A DNA stretch of 64,000 nt from Flavobacterium faecale. GTDB taxonomy: Bacteria; Bacteroidota; Bacteroidia; Flavobacteriales; Flavobacteriaceae. The stretch is from assembly GCF_003076455.1 (NCBI RefSeq), contig NZ_CP020918.1, forward strand, positions 434,001 through 498,000, written 5' to 3'. Both the position numbers and the translations under genes were made by a program. Positions 38,295 to 47,716 of this stretch are shown here, piece by piece (the stretch's first letter is position 1; each line of letters begins with the position of its first letter). The notes under the pieces were generated by a model. That model saw only the letters and a list, made by a program, of their open reading frames with translations, was not told the origin of the DNA and searched no databases.

Positions 38295-39212
38295 TTAAAA
38301 AACAGAATCGCTTAACTCGGTTGTCAAGCATTCTAAAAACGCCATTCCACGGTAGGAATTACCCTTTGGATTTAACTTTGGACTGAAGACAACTATTGAG
38401 TACATGTTTGGAAGGATGGCTAAGATACCGCCACCAACACCGCTCTTGCCCGGAAGGCCTACGCGATAAGCAAACTCACCTGCCTCGTCATAAAAACCAC
38501 AAAGCAACATGATGGCATTTATTCTTTTGTTACGGCTTGGGGTCAGAATAATTTCGTTGGTGATGGGATCTACGCCATCGTTGGCAAAAAACAAAAATGT
38601 TTTGGATAATTGCGCACAGCTCATACTTAGTGAGCAAATTTTGAAATAAAAATCCATTACCTCATCTATAGGATTCTGGATATTCCCGAAGGATTTCATC
38701 ATGTTGATTAAAGCATAATTGCGGTAACCCACTCCTTTTTCTGACTCAAATACTTTGTCATCAAAGGTGACCGTAGGATCATTGGTAAGGCGTCTGACGA
38801 AATTTATAAATTCGGACTCGGGATCTTTGTAGTGTGATAGCAGTACATCGGCAATGACGATAGCACCCGCGTTGATTAAGGGGTTTCGTGGAATTCCTTT
38901 TTCTAGTTCTAACAAGATCATGGAGTTGAACCCAGCGCCCGAAGGTTCTACGTCTACGCGCTGCCAGAGTGCATCACCTTCTAAATTGTAGGCCATGATA
39001 AGCATAAGTACTTTTGAAATACTTTGAACCGAAAATTTTTGATGAGCATCACCTAGATTTACTTGTCTTTGGTTTACCGTTGTAAGACTTATACCAAATA
39101 AACGTTCGTCTACGTTGGCAAGTTCCGGAATATAGGTTGCTTTTTCTCCTATGTCTTCGAAATCTTTAAATTTGTTATATATGCTATCGAGCACGCTGTG
39201 TATGTCTTCCAT
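38295..39212 (-). CDS. glsA: Glutaminase A
   Basis: It hydrolyses glutamine to glutamate and ammonia with a beta-lactamase-like Ser/Lys site. The 305-residue protein has FSVQSISK with Ser64-X-X-Lys67, RNPLINAGAI, GYRNYALINMMKSFGNI, and the late GKSGVGGGILA loop. It is probably cotranscribed with aat. Confidence 0.95.
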   Translation of the reverse strand: MEDIHSVLDSIYNKFKDFEDIGEKATYIPELANVDERLFGISLTTVNQRQVNLGDAHQKFSVQSISKVLMLIMAYNLEGDALWQRVDVEPSGAGFNSMILLELEKGIPRNPLINAGAIVIADVLLSHYKDPESEFINFVRRLTNDPTVTFDDKVFESEKGVGYRNYALINMMKSFGNIQNPIDEVMDFYFKICSLSMSCAQLSKTFLFFANDGVDPITNEIILTPSRNKRINAIMLLCGFYDEAGEFAYRVGLPGKSGVGGGILAILPNMYSIVVFSPKLNPKGNSYRGMAFLECLTTELSDSVF

Positions 39213-39340
39213 GAATCTTGAGGCTAATGACGCTTATTTATAAAGAAAAAGAATCGAATTATTTAATGCAAGTTTAAGAAGAAAAACACAAACCAATGCC
39301 TTAAATTTGTTTTTTTGAACCCCATAGAATTCAATTGAAT

Positions 39341-40072
39341 ATGAGAAAGTTGCCTGTTATCCTTTTTCTTTGTTTGCTAGTCAATCAAATGAATGGTCAA
39401 ATTAATGATACGATTGTAAAAACCCAAAAGCTAACGTACAAGAAATTCATACTTCCGGCTGCTTTGGTTGCAACTGGTTCACTTTTGCTCAATACGGACA
39501 GGAATAGAAAAATACAAGCAGATGCGAATCGTTTTTTTGGATCTGATTTTCATACACGTTTAGACGATATAACTGTTTTTGTACCTGTGGGACAACTGTA
39601 TGCCGGCGGACTTTTTGGTTTTGAGGCCAAAAATTCACTAAAACACAGAACAATTTCGGTAGTGACGGCCAATGCGCTGAGTTTTACCTTGGTTAGTGTA
39701 TTGAAAAACATTGTAAAAGCACATCGCCCAGACGACTCTGATCAATTGAGTTTTCCGTCGGGACATAGTGCCATTGCTTTTACCAACGCTGCTCTACTTT
39801 TTCAGGAATACAAAGACGATAATATTTGGTATGCCAGCAGTGGTTTTTTGTTTGCTACCACTACCGGTTTTTTGCGAGTAGCCAACAACAAACATTTTGC
39901 CTCAGACGTGTTTGCGGGCGCAGGAATTGGATTGGCATCTGGATTTTTGGTCACTTATTGGAATCCTTTGCAGAATATCCATCTTGGAAAGAAACAAAAA
40001 GGAACCGCTTTTGTATATCCGCAATTGGGTAATCAAATTGGTATTGGGGCTGTGATTTTACCGAATTTCTAG
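39341..40072 (+). CDS. PAP2 superfamily phosphatase with signal peptide
   Basis: From ATG 39341 the protein has a signal sequence (MRKLPVILFLCLLVNQMNGQ) and the PAP2 catalytic blocks KNIVKAHRPD, SFPSGHSAIAF and RVANNKHFASD. These are the K-RP, SGH and R-H-D triads of acid phosphatase/phosphatidic-acid-phosphatase enzymes. Several mid-length hydrophobic helices lie between them. A role in lipid or undecaprenyl pyrophosphate recycling in the periplasm is possible; substrate not fixed. Confidence 0.9.
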   Translation: MRKLPVILFLCLLVNQMNGQINDTIVKTQKLTYKKFILPAALVATGSLLLNTDRNRKIQADANRFFGSDFHTRLDDITVFVPVGQLYAGGLFGFEAKNSLKHRTISVVTANALSFTLVSVLKNIVKAHRPDDSDQLSFPSGHSAIAFTNAALLFQEYKDDNIWYASSGFLFATTTGFLRVANNKHFASDVFAGAGIGLASGFLVTYWNPLQNIHLGKKQKGTAFVYPQLGNQIGIGAVILPNF

Positions 40073-40075
40073 ACC

Positions 40076-40105
40076 AAAAAAAAGCCCTACAAAATGCAGG
40101 GCTTA
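40076..40105 (-). terminator. Terminator of the OMP-FAS1 operon
   Basis: Arms AAGCCCT and AGGGCTT around a short loop; the minus strand continues into an eight-T run. Confidence 0.75.
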
Positions 40106-40124
40106 GAAAAATCAAACAAAACAA

Positions 40125-41084
40125 TTATGGTAACAACACTTTGTCAATAACGTGAACTACACCATTACTACATTGAATATCTGGAATAACCATGTTGGCT
40201 GGAGTTGTGATTCCGTTACTTTTTACAGTAAAAATACCGTTTGTAAAAGCACTATATGTTAACATTCCACCACCTGCAGTTGCTGCCGTTGTTCCTGAAT
40301 GCTCAGAGGTAAACTTACCACCTACGATAGCGTGATTTAACAATACTTGTTGTAAAACTGCTGGCGATGTATTGGCTACATCTTGAACTGTTGCAAAACC
40401 TGCTGCTTTAAAAGCGGCATCTGTTGGAGCGTAGATTGTGAAATTTGCGCTTGAACTTGACAAAGTACCTGCCAAACCAGAAGTAATTACCGCTTGCACT
40501 AAGAAAGTTAATTCTGGTGCTTTAAAAACTTTTGCATCTTTTAATAAAATTGCTGATTCTACGATGTTTACACCAGTAGCAATCATCACTTTGTCTATCC
40601 CGTGAATAGTACCGTTGCTTGCGCTTACGTCTGTAAGGATAATTTTTGATCCGTTGATGTACAAATCTGCTCCTCTACTGATGAAACGTCTGTCAACACC
40701 TAATAATGATGGAGCTGTACCACCCGCTTTAATTCCGCTTCCCATTAAATCTCCATTTGAAACATGGTATAACAAGGTGTTTGTCAAGAAACTATTTTGT
40801 AATCCACCTAGCGATCCAGAGTCTACCAAACCTAATCTTGCAAAAGCATCGTTTGTTGGAGCAAAAACAGTATAATGTCCTGATGGGTCATTTGGGTTAC
40901 TGTTACTCAATACACCTACTACTCCACCTTGTACAGCAGCACCCTCAAGGGTACTAAAGTTTGGGTTGGCTACTGCAATACCTGCAATACTTGGTGTTTC
41001 GTCTTTATAATCTGTATCACAAGAAACCAAAGTTCCCATTAATGTTAATGCTAGAACTGCACTTTTTATATTGAAATTTTTCAT
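40125..41084 (-). CDS. Lipoprotein with two fasciclin (FAS1) domains
   Basis: The 319-residue protein has a lipoprotein signal ending LVSC (Cys22) and two FAS1 repeats: HYTVFAPTNDAFARLG ... GSKIILTDVSASNGTIHGID, and NFTIYAPTDAAFKAAG ... IPDIQCSNGVVHVIDKVLLP. FAS1 domains mediate adhesion or binding at the cell surface. It follows the OMP gene by 19 bases, so the pair is probably an operon and may act together in the outer membrane. Confidence 0.92.
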   Translation of the reverse strand: MKNFNIKSAVLALTLMGTLVSCDTDYKDETPSIAGIAVANPNFSTLEGAAVQGGVVGVLSNSNPNDPSGHYTVFAPTNDAFARLGLVDSGSLGGLQNSFLTNTLLYHVSNGDLMGSGIKAGGTAPSLLGVDRRFISRGADLYINGSKIILTDVSASNGTIHGIDKVMIATGVNIVESAILLKDAKVFKAPELTFLVQAVITSGLAGTLSSSSANFTIYAPTDAAFKAAGFATVQDVANTSPAVLQQVLLNHAIVGGKFTSEHSGTTAATAGGGMLTYSAFTNGIFTVKSNGITTPANMVIPDIQCSNGVVHVIDKVLLP

Positions 41085-41103
41085 TTTGTTTGTTGTTTTG
41101 TAA

Positions 41104-41991
41104 TTAAAATTTATAAACTAATCCACCGTAAAAACCTGTAGCTTGACCAATATTTCTACCTGCTACCAATGTGCTAGCTCCTGCAGAAACTCCCCAATCT
41201 TTGTAAACTGGTGCGTATAAATCAACTCCAATTTTTGTGTAATTTACTTTTGTAGTTGGAAAATATCCAGCGAAACCTTCACCAAAGATATCTACTCCAC
41301 CTGTTGATTTTTGATTAGCAATAAATACGTCACCATAAAAAGATTTTGCTGCGTATCCTACTTTAAGTTCTGTAGTTACAGAGTTTGGTACATCATTCGA
41401 AGCATAATTTCCTGCTACTTGTCCCGATGCAAAAACACCCGAATTCATTTTGAACATTGCCATACCCGTAGTACTTACTGTTGTGCTTCTGTTTCCAATT
41501 GCGATGATAGATTGAAAACCTTCTTCTACTTTGTAATTACTAAGTGGTGTTTTTACTCCAACTGCTCCAATAAGACGCAATGAAGAAGAACCAAAGTCAA
41601 AATTAAATGGACTGTACTTTACAAAAACTGACACATCTTGAAAACCTTGACGTTTGTTTTCTAAACCTAAGTTTGTCAAAACTTCATCTGTAGCATGACC
41701 TTTTGCAGTAACATAAGGTAAAACCATTACTACATCTACTTGGTCACTAATACCATAAGTAGCATAAATCGATGTACTTGTAATTGTTGTCTTGTTGAAG
41801 ACAGGAACGCCTTCTACTTTTTCTGGAACGAAATAGACATCATCGTACTTTTCTGAGCTGAAAGAAACGGAAACATTTCCTTTTCCTTTTCCTTGCATAA
41901 ATCCACTGATTGGACTTTGAGAATGAGCTGTGTTAACATATCCGAATGCTGTTACAGCCAAAATTAGGAGTAATTGTCTTTTAATCATCAT
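41104..41991 (-). CDS. Outer-membrane beta-barrel protein (transporter-like)
   Basis: A 295-residue protein with signal peptide (cleavage after about residue 25, AHSQ) and regular amphipathic strands. Examples are GNVSVSFSSEKYDDVYFVP, STSIYATYGISDQVDVVMVL, DVSVFVKYSPFNFDFG and the C-terminal FYGGLVYKF ending in an aromatic residue. The layout resembles phenol-degradation (meta) pathway-type barrel proteins. Ligand unknown. It is first in the two-gene operon with the FAS1 lipoprotein. Confidence 0.8.
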   Translation of the reverse strand: MMIKRQLLLILAVTAFGYVNTAHSQSPISGFMQGKGKGNVSVSFSSEKYDDVYFVPEKVEGVPVFNKTTITSTSIYATYGISDQVDVVMVLPYVTAKGHATDEVLTNLGLENKRQGFQDVSVFVKYSPFNFDFGSSSLRLIGAVGVKTPLSNYKVEEGFQSIIAIGNRSTTVSTTGMAMFKMNSGVFASGQVAGNYASNDVPNSVTTELKVGYAAKSFYGDVFIANQKSTGGVDIFGEGFAGYFPTTKVNYTKIGVDLYAPVYKDWGVSAGASTLVAGRNIGQATGFYGGLVYKF

Positions 41992-42274
41992 ATCAATTAT
42001 TTATTGTTTGTTTCTATCATTTACGAGAGACAAATCGATACGGTTTTAAAAAACTAAAAAAAAACCAAAAAAAAGTACAACTAAAAATAAATTAAACTAC
42101 AAAACACTCACTTACAATTACTTAATAAAAATATATTTTTTCGAAAAAAAATCAACTCACCTAATACTTATTCGCTTACTATTGATTTTTTGGGTTAGCA
42201 CTATAAGGCATCAGATGCAATACAAACTTCGCACAGAAGGTTCTGTACATTCCTTGGGTGATAATAGCGCATAA
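41992..42274. other. Intergenic region upstream of the OMP-FAS1 operon
   Basis: AT-rich, presumably holds the operon promoter; I found no full TAnnTTTG box, repeat or gene. Confidence 0.4.
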
Positions 42275-42306
42275 AAAAACCGATAAAAATAAATTTATCG
42301 GTTTTG
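42275..42306 (-). terminator. Terminator after the DUF3127 gene
   Basis: Arms AAAACCGATAAA and the matching ATTTATCGGTTTT; on the minus strand a T run follows. Confidence 0.8.
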
Positions 42307-42326
42307 ATTCGGTTTTTCGCTTTGTA

Positions 42327-42695
42327 TTAGAAAGGTAAATCGTCTGCTTCTTCTTCGTTAAGATTTGTAGCTGCTGGAAAAACTGGTGCTGCTGGAGCCG
42401 ATGGCGCTGAAGGAGCTTCTGCACCTGCTTTTTCAATTCTCCAACCTTGGATACTGTTGAAGTATCTAGTTTCTCCTTGTGGGTTTACCCATTCTCTACC
42501 TCTTAGGTTGATTGAAACTTTTACTGATTCTCCTACTCCATAATTGTTTAACAAATCACATTTATCTTGAGTAAACTCAACTAATATATGTTGTGGATAT
42601 TGTTCTTCAGTAGTTACAACTAATTCTCTTTTTTTGAATGCGGCACTTACTTGTTGCTCTGGATTAATCACTTTAACTCTACCTATAACTTCCAT
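42327..42695 (-). CDS. DUF3127 protein with SSB-like acidic C-terminal tip
   Basis: The 122-residue protein has a beta-rich N-terminal domain (about 1-85; EVIGRVKVINPEQQVSAAFK, YPQHILVEFTQDKCDLLN, SVKVSINLRGREW) of DUF3127, which could be an OB-fold. A flexible Ala/Pro-rich linker follows (EAPSAPSAPAAPVFPA), ending in NEEEADDLPF. That layout, and the DDLPF tip, closely parallel single-stranded DNA-binding protein, whose DDDIPF tip recruits repair and replication proteins. I infer nucleic-acid binding and partner recruitment; the family itself has no assigned function. Confidence 0.8.
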   Translation of the reverse strand: MEVIGRVKVINPEQQVSAAFKKRELVVTTEEQYPQHILVEFTQDKCDLLNNYGVGESVKVSINLRGREWVNPQGETRYFNSIQGWRIEKAGAEAPSAPSAPAAPVFPAATNLNEEEADDLPF

Positions 42696-42884
42696 CTGTT
42701 GTATATTTAATTCTTGTTTATATTCGATTATTGACTAGACTATTTTGCTTGAGACAAAAAAATCCCGGATAGGGAAACTTCTAGCAAGCAAATATACTAA
42801 GTTCTTTGGAAGCATACAAAAATAGCCTTGACCTAAATTTGAAAAATTATTAACAATCCTAAAGTTATTTATTTTCAGCCGTTT

Positions 42885-42926
42885 AAAAAAAAAGAGCGCT
42901 TTCAAAAATAGTTCTGAAAGCGCTCC
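42885..42926 (-). terminator. Terminator after the TonB-dependent receptor
   Basis: Perfect 11-bp arms GAGCGCTTTCA and TGAAAGCGCTC, followed on the minus strand by a T run. Confidence 0.85.
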
Positions 42927-42946
42927 TTATTATTGTAAACTGTAGT

Positions 42947-45433
42947 CTAGAATTCTTTTTTACCAAATTCACTTTCGATAAATTTAGCGCTACTCTTCGT
43001 TTTATTGAAGGTGTAAGATAAATTAAGTAAAACCATATCAACCTCATACACATAATTGGTTGTTGTGTAATATTGCCCCGTACTTTGCGTAGATATTCGC
43101 TGTTCATTGGTATTCAACATTCCCATATCGATATTTTGCCATTGCAGTGTAGCAATCAATTGATTGTCTAAGAATGATTTTCTAAAGGTTAAATTAGGCG
43201 AATAAAAACGAGAGTCTTCCCCTTGAGCCGTAATCTTTTTCGATAAATAATTCAAAGTAAACTGCATTGAAGTCGTAGGTGTAAAATTGTATGTACTATT
43301 AGCGTTTATAGAATACTGAATAGCATTTGATTTGATGGCTTTTCCGTTGAAGCTTCCGTCGATATTAAAGTTGTAAATATTTGCTCCAATAAAATTTGTC
43401 CATTTTGTAGACGGTTTGAACTGTGATCCAATTTCTAACCCAAGTGTTTTACCTCTACCAACGTTGGTATAAATTCGGTCCAAGATAGTATCATTCAAAA
43501 CACCCGCAGTAGTATAGGACAAAGTATTTACACGGTTGATCAAATTGTGAACATCTCTATAGTATGCGGTTGCAAAAAGTGTATTTCCACCTTTGAAGTT
43601 TTTACTAATACCCAATTCTATTAAATCTGTAAATTCTGGACGAAGATTTTTATCCCCTTGTTCAAAAGTCTCTGAGTGCTCTCTCTCCTTAAAAGGATTC
43701 ATTTGATAGGTTGGTGCACGATCTACTCTTTTACTATAGCCAGCCTTCACTTTTACATTATTATCCATCGTATATTGTGCTGATGCTGATGGAAAAAGCT
43801 TGACATAATCATAGGTTAAATTCTCTGCGGCAGTATTAAATCCTTTTAGGTAGAAATCACGGTTCATCGATTCCAATCGCAAGCCCGCAGCATATTCCCA
43901 TTTAGTTTTGCTACCATTCAGTTGTAAGTAACCAGAATGAATTGAACGATCCAGGTTTACTTGACTCGTAAATTCTGGTACAATTTCATAGATCCCTGAG
44001 CTTAGGTTGCGTCTTTGATAAATGAAATCCCCGTTGTTTTTTAATTTTCTAAATTGATATCCTGCCTCTATTTTACCAAAAGAAAAAGGTTTGAATTCAT
44101 AATCCAACTGCGCTCTCGTACCATACAAAGGATTATCATTTGTATTGTATTCGTCCTGGTACACAATTGAAGAATCTGTATAACCCAAATTCAAGTTGGT
44201 TGTAGGCCCACCCAACAAGGTATATTCGTATAAAAATGAAGCGGTCAATTTTGACTTATCCTCAAATTTATGTGTGTAATCAAAACTACCCAAAGCAAAG
44301 TCACCGTCACGAACTCTTAAATTTTCATTGTAATAATCAAAGCTTTTAAGCACAGCGCCTGTAGTCAAATCGGTTCTTTTATTGTTATAATAAATATCTG
44401 CTTGTCTGTCTACTTTTCGTTTACCGCCATAAAAACCAACCGAGAAATTATCGGTAATACTTGGTGTGTAATCTACTGTAAATCGTCCACTGTAGTTTAG
44501 TTCGTTGGTACTACGCTCTCCGTCTGACGGAAATTGAGTTTTATAGTTTTCCGTTATATTATTGGTAAAAACATTCCCTTCTCTACGCCCTTGTATATCA
44601 TTACGCCCGTAACTACCTCCAAGCGAGATATCCCATTTGTCTTTTTTGATCGTATAGGTTCCGTCAATTCCATAACGTTGCGCTTTCTTTTTATTATCAT
44701 AATTTTCAATCGAAGGAAAACCACCTTTAACATTCAGTTGCGCGTATTGTCCGTTTGTTGCTCCTTTTTTGGTGATAATATTCAACAGACCCGCTTTCCC
44801 ATCAGGGTCATATTTAGCAGATGGCGCCGTAACCACTTCGATTCTATCAATGGCATTGGCTGGTAATTGTCCCAATATGGTCGAAATATTTCCTTGTGTA
44901 GGCTTTCCATTCAATAAAACCCTGAAACCAGTTGTACCTCTTACGCTCACATCTCCTTGTGCGTCAAGCGAAATAGAAGGCAAGTTTCTCAACACATCAA
45001 TTGCCGATCCACCTTGACTATTTTGAAAAGATTTCGCATCATATACCTGACGATCAATTTTACTAATCACCGTACCTTTTACTGACTGTACAACTACAGC
45101 GTTCAATTGATTGCCTCCACTTACTAATGAAATCAACCCTAGATTGACTGATTTATTTTTACTACTAATTACAATATCTTTAAAAACCTGTTTATCAAAA
45201 CCTATAAAAGATACTTCCAAATAGTAGCTATCATTTTTTAGGGAGCCAATTTTAAAAGTTCCCTCCTTGGTTGTTACAACACCCGCTACAACAGCTTTTG
45301 TTTCGGTCGAAAACAAAGTAGCCGTAGCATATTCTAACGGAAAGTCTCCGTCTACTACCTTACCTGATACCTGCCCAAACACGGCAGCACTTACAAGAAA
45401 AGCAACAAAGGCAATAAATTGATTTAATTTCAT
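42947..45433 (-). CDS. TonB-dependent receptor with carboxypeptidase-like N-terminal domain
   Basis: An 828-residue outer-membrane protein. It has a signal peptide (1-20, VFGQ), a carboxypeptidase-regulatory-like domain (about 21-105) and a plug (AIDVLRNLPSISLDAQGDVS, RVLLNGKPT, IDRIEVVTAPSAKYDPDGKA, NIITKKG). A large barrel of the OMP_b-brl_3 type follows. There is no neighbouring SusD, so a polysaccharide role is not indicated. An AraC-type regulator lies 142 bases upstream on the same strand and may respond to its substrate. Confidence 0.9.
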   Translation of the reverse strand: MKLNQFIAFVAFLVSAAVFGQVSGKVVDGDFPLEYATATLFSTETKAVVAGVVTTKEGTFKIGSLKNDSYYLEVSFIGFDKQVFKDIVISSKNKSVNLGLISLVSGGNQLNAVVVQSVKGTVISKIDRQVYDAKSFQNSQGGSAIDVLRNLPSISLDAQGDVSVRGTTGFRVLLNGKPTQGNISTILGQLPANAIDRIEVVTAPSAKYDPDGKAGLLNIITKKGATNGQYAQLNVKGGFPSIENYDNKKKAQRYGIDGTYTIKKDKWDISLGGSYGRNDIQGRREGNVFTNNITENYKTQFPSDGERSTNELNYSGRFTVDYTPSITDNFSVGFYGGKRKVDRQADIYYNNKRTDLTTGAVLKSFDYYNENLRVRDGDFALGSFDYTHKFEDKSKLTASFLYEYTLLGGPTTNLNLGYTDSSIVYQDEYNTNDNPLYGTRAQLDYEFKPFSFGKIEAGYQFRKLKNNGDFIYQRRNLSSGIYEIVPEFTSQVNLDRSIHSGYLQLNGSKTKWEYAAGLRLESMNRDFYLKGFNTAAENLTYDYVKLFPSASAQYTMDNNVKVKAGYSKRVDRAPTYQMNPFKEREHSETFEQGDKNLRPEFTDLIELGISKNFKGGNTLFATAYYRDVHNLINRVNTLSYTTAGVLNDTILDRIYTNVGRGKTLGLEIGSQFKPSTKWTNFIGANIYNFNIDGSFNGKAIKSNAIQYSINANSTYNFTPTTSMQFTLNYLSKKITAQGEDSRFYSPNLTFRKSFLDNQLIATLQWQNIDMGMLNTNEQRISTQSTGQYYTTTNYVYEVDMVLLNLSYTFNKTKSSAKFIESEFGKKEF

Positions 45434-45456
45434 TATTCTTTTTTTTGGTTATTGGA

Positions 45457-45464
45457 CAAAATTA
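45457..45464 (-). promoter_or_regulatory. Minus-7 box upstream of the TonB-dependent receptor
   Basis: The minus strand reads TAATTTTG, a full TAnnTTTG match 23 bases before the receptor start. Confidence 0.45.
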
Positions 45465-45575
45465 CTATTATCAAAAATTCTATTTTGGTACATATGGTGT
45501 TTTTAAGGTATATAAATGTGTTTTTTGCAGTTATTGCATTTTATACTACCCATAATCAAGTCAAAAAAACAAATT

Positions 45576-46391
45576 CTACACCAAAATCCCATTTTGTTTG
45601 AAGGTCAAAGGTGTAATTGCTGTATGTCTTTTAAAATATTTAACAAAATGTGAAACATCTTTAAAATCCAAGCTATACCCAATCTCAGATATGGTTCTAT
45701 CCGTGTATAGCAATTGTCTTTTGGATTCTTGTATAATGTGCGTAGTAATTACTTGCGAGGCAGTTTTAGAAAAACTTTTTTTGCATATAGCATTCAATTG
45801 GGCCACATTTATACTCATCAAATCAGCATAAAAAGCCACGTCATTTCGTAACTCTTGCAATAACAACTCTTCAAAATGCACGGCTTTGTCTATCTCTACC
45901 ATACACTCTACCCGATTGGAGTAGCCAATAATTTTTCCTAGTAAAGCTTTGAGACTTCCTTCAACAACTTCCTTTTGTATCGAATGTTGTTTCATTTCGA
46001 GACACAAAACCTCAAATAATTTATCGATCGATTCATCGGGTTGCACCTTAATTACCTGTTCTTTATTTAAGCGATACAACTGCTGATTTATATGTTTGTC
46101 TATTGTTTTTTCTAGAAAACCATCTTTTACGATGATCACAAATCCTTCGGGTACCGTATCAATTTCCCAGTGATGAACTTCATTATTACTTATACCAAAA
46201 ACAATTGGAGGTTCGATTTTATAGGCGACAGAGTCAACATAATGAAAACCACTACCCGCTTTAAAATAGACCAATTCAATGTACTTATTATGACGATGTG
46301 GTTTGGTATATCTTTTATTCACATCAAAAGGCTCAATTTTTATATCGGTAACATTTGGAATTTTAGTGTAAACAGCGATGGCTTCTTTCAT
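45576..46391 (-). CDS. AraC family transcriptional regulator
   Basis: The 271-residue protein has an N-terminal cupin-like sensor (KPHRHNKYIELVYFKAGSGF, about residues 31-50) and a C-terminal AraC double helix-turn-helix (about 185-268; VAQLNAICKKSFSKTASQVI, ISEIGYSLDFKDVSHFVKYF, FKRHTAITPLTF). It is divergent from the histidine kinase gene and upstream of the TonB receptor, which it may control. Confidence 0.9.
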   Translation of the reverse strand: MKEAIAVYTKIPNVTDIKIEPFDVNKRYTKPHRHNKYIELVYFKAGSGFHYVDSVAYKIEPPIVFGISNNEVHHWEIDTVPEGFVIIVKDGFLEKTIDKHINQQLYRLNKEQVIKVQPDESIDKLFEVLCLEMKQHSIQKEVVEGSLKALLGKIIGYSNRVECMVEIDKAVHFEELLLQELRNDVAFYADLMSINVAQLNAICKKSFSKTASQVITTHIIQESKRQLLYTDRTISEIGYSLDFKDVSHFVKYFKRHTAITPLTFKQNGILV

Positions 46392-46567
46392 TATTTTGAT
46401 TTTGATCTAACGGATCAGTGTTAGTAAACTATTTTTATTTGGTTTCGAAACAAAAATACAGCTCCGAATCATTTTAGACCTCATAAAACCTAAAAGGTTT
46501 AAAGCATTAACTACAAAACACGCTCCCAACGTATATTTTACTATATTTATAATCTTAAATTTCAAGT

Positions 46568-47716
46568 ATGCAGTTTTCTGACAAAAGAAACACAACACGC
46601 TGGGTTATCATTTTTATCTCTTTTTTGATTGTATCCTTAATACTTTGGAACACCTATACATTTTTTCAAACTTTCAAGAATGAAGAACGTATAAAAATGA
46701 ATTTGTGGGCCAATGCACAAAAAACGCTCATAAACGCTGACGAAAATACCGACGTTACTTTACCGCTCGAAATTTTGAGCAACAACGCTTCTATTCCAAT
46801 CATCCTAACAGAGCAAAATAAAATAATCAACACCGTCAACGTAGACGAAAACTTGGGATTAAATAGTAAAGCAACCCATAGAATCCTAGACCGACTGAAA
46901 ACTGAAAATGAACCCATTGTAATTGAATACGTTCCTGGGCAATTTCAAAAATTATATTATGGTAATTCTGCTCTACTAAACAATCTGAAATATTATCCCA
47001 TCGCCTTGCTACTCATCATCTTTTTGTTTGGCTTGCTCGTGTACAATTTTTACAAAAGCACCAAAGCGGCTTCTCAAAATAAACTTTGGGCAGGAATGGC
47101 AAAAGAAACGGCGCATCAAATTGGTACACCGCTTTCTTCTTTAATTGGTTGGGTCGAAATCCTCAAAGCCGATGAGGTCGATGAATCCATTACTATGGAA
47201 ATTGAAAAAGACATTGCGCGACTGCAAACCATCACAGAACGTTTCTCAAAAGTAGGATCGGTGCCTACGCTCGAAAACAAAAATATTATTGAAGAAACTT
47301 TTGAGGCTTATAACTACCTGCAATCTCGTTTTTCTAAGCAAATTGAATTTCATTTTGAAGCACCAGAGACCGCCGTTTTTCTTCCTATAAACCAAACCTT
47401 GCACAGTTGGACAATTGAAAACTTGGTGAAAAATGCTATCGATGCCATGAAAGGACGAGGAAAACTAAGCCTGCAAATCGAACTCGAAAAAGGATATTTG
47501 AGTATAAAAATTACCGATTCTGGAACTGGAATTCAGAAAAATCAATTCAAAACCATTTTTGAACCTGGATTTACTACCAAAAAAAGAGGATGGGGATTGG
47601 GATTGTCTCTCACTAAAAGAATTGTAGAAGAGTACCATAAGGGAAAAATAAAAGTATTAAAATCAGAACTTGGCGTGGGAACTACGATTCAGATTTTATT
47701 TAAAACTACGGTTTAA
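46568..47716 (+). CDS. Orphan sensor histidine kinase
   Basis: The 382-residue protein has a membrane helix at about 12-33, an extracytoplasmic part of about 105 residues, and a second helix at about 140-160 (IALLLIIFLFGLLVYNFY). A HisKA-like region follows with the phosphorylated His in ETAHQIGTPLSSLIGW, and an ATPase domain (NLVKNAIDAMKGRG, DSGTGIQKNQF, FTTKKRGWGLGLSLTKRIV). No response regulator is adjacent. Its stop overlaps the convergent transglutaminase stop by four bases. Confidence 0.92.
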   Translation: MQFSDKRNTTRWVIIFISFLIVSLILWNTYTFFQTFKNEERIKMNLWANAQKTLINADENTDVTLPLEILSNNASIPIILTEQNKIINTVNVDENLGLNSKATHRILDRLKTENEPIVIEYVPGQFQKLYYGNSALLNNLKYYPIALLLIIFLFGLLVYNFYKSTKAASQNKLWAGMAKETAHQIGTPLSSLIGWVEILKADEVDESITMEIEKDIARLQTITERFSKVGSVPTLENKNIIEETFEAYNYLQSRFSKQIEFHFEAPETAVFLPINQTLHSWTIENLVKNAIDAMKGRGKLSLQIELEKGYLSIKITDSGTGIQKNQFKTIFEPGFTTKKRGWGLGLSLTKRIVEEYHKGKIKVLKSELGVGTTIQILFKTTV

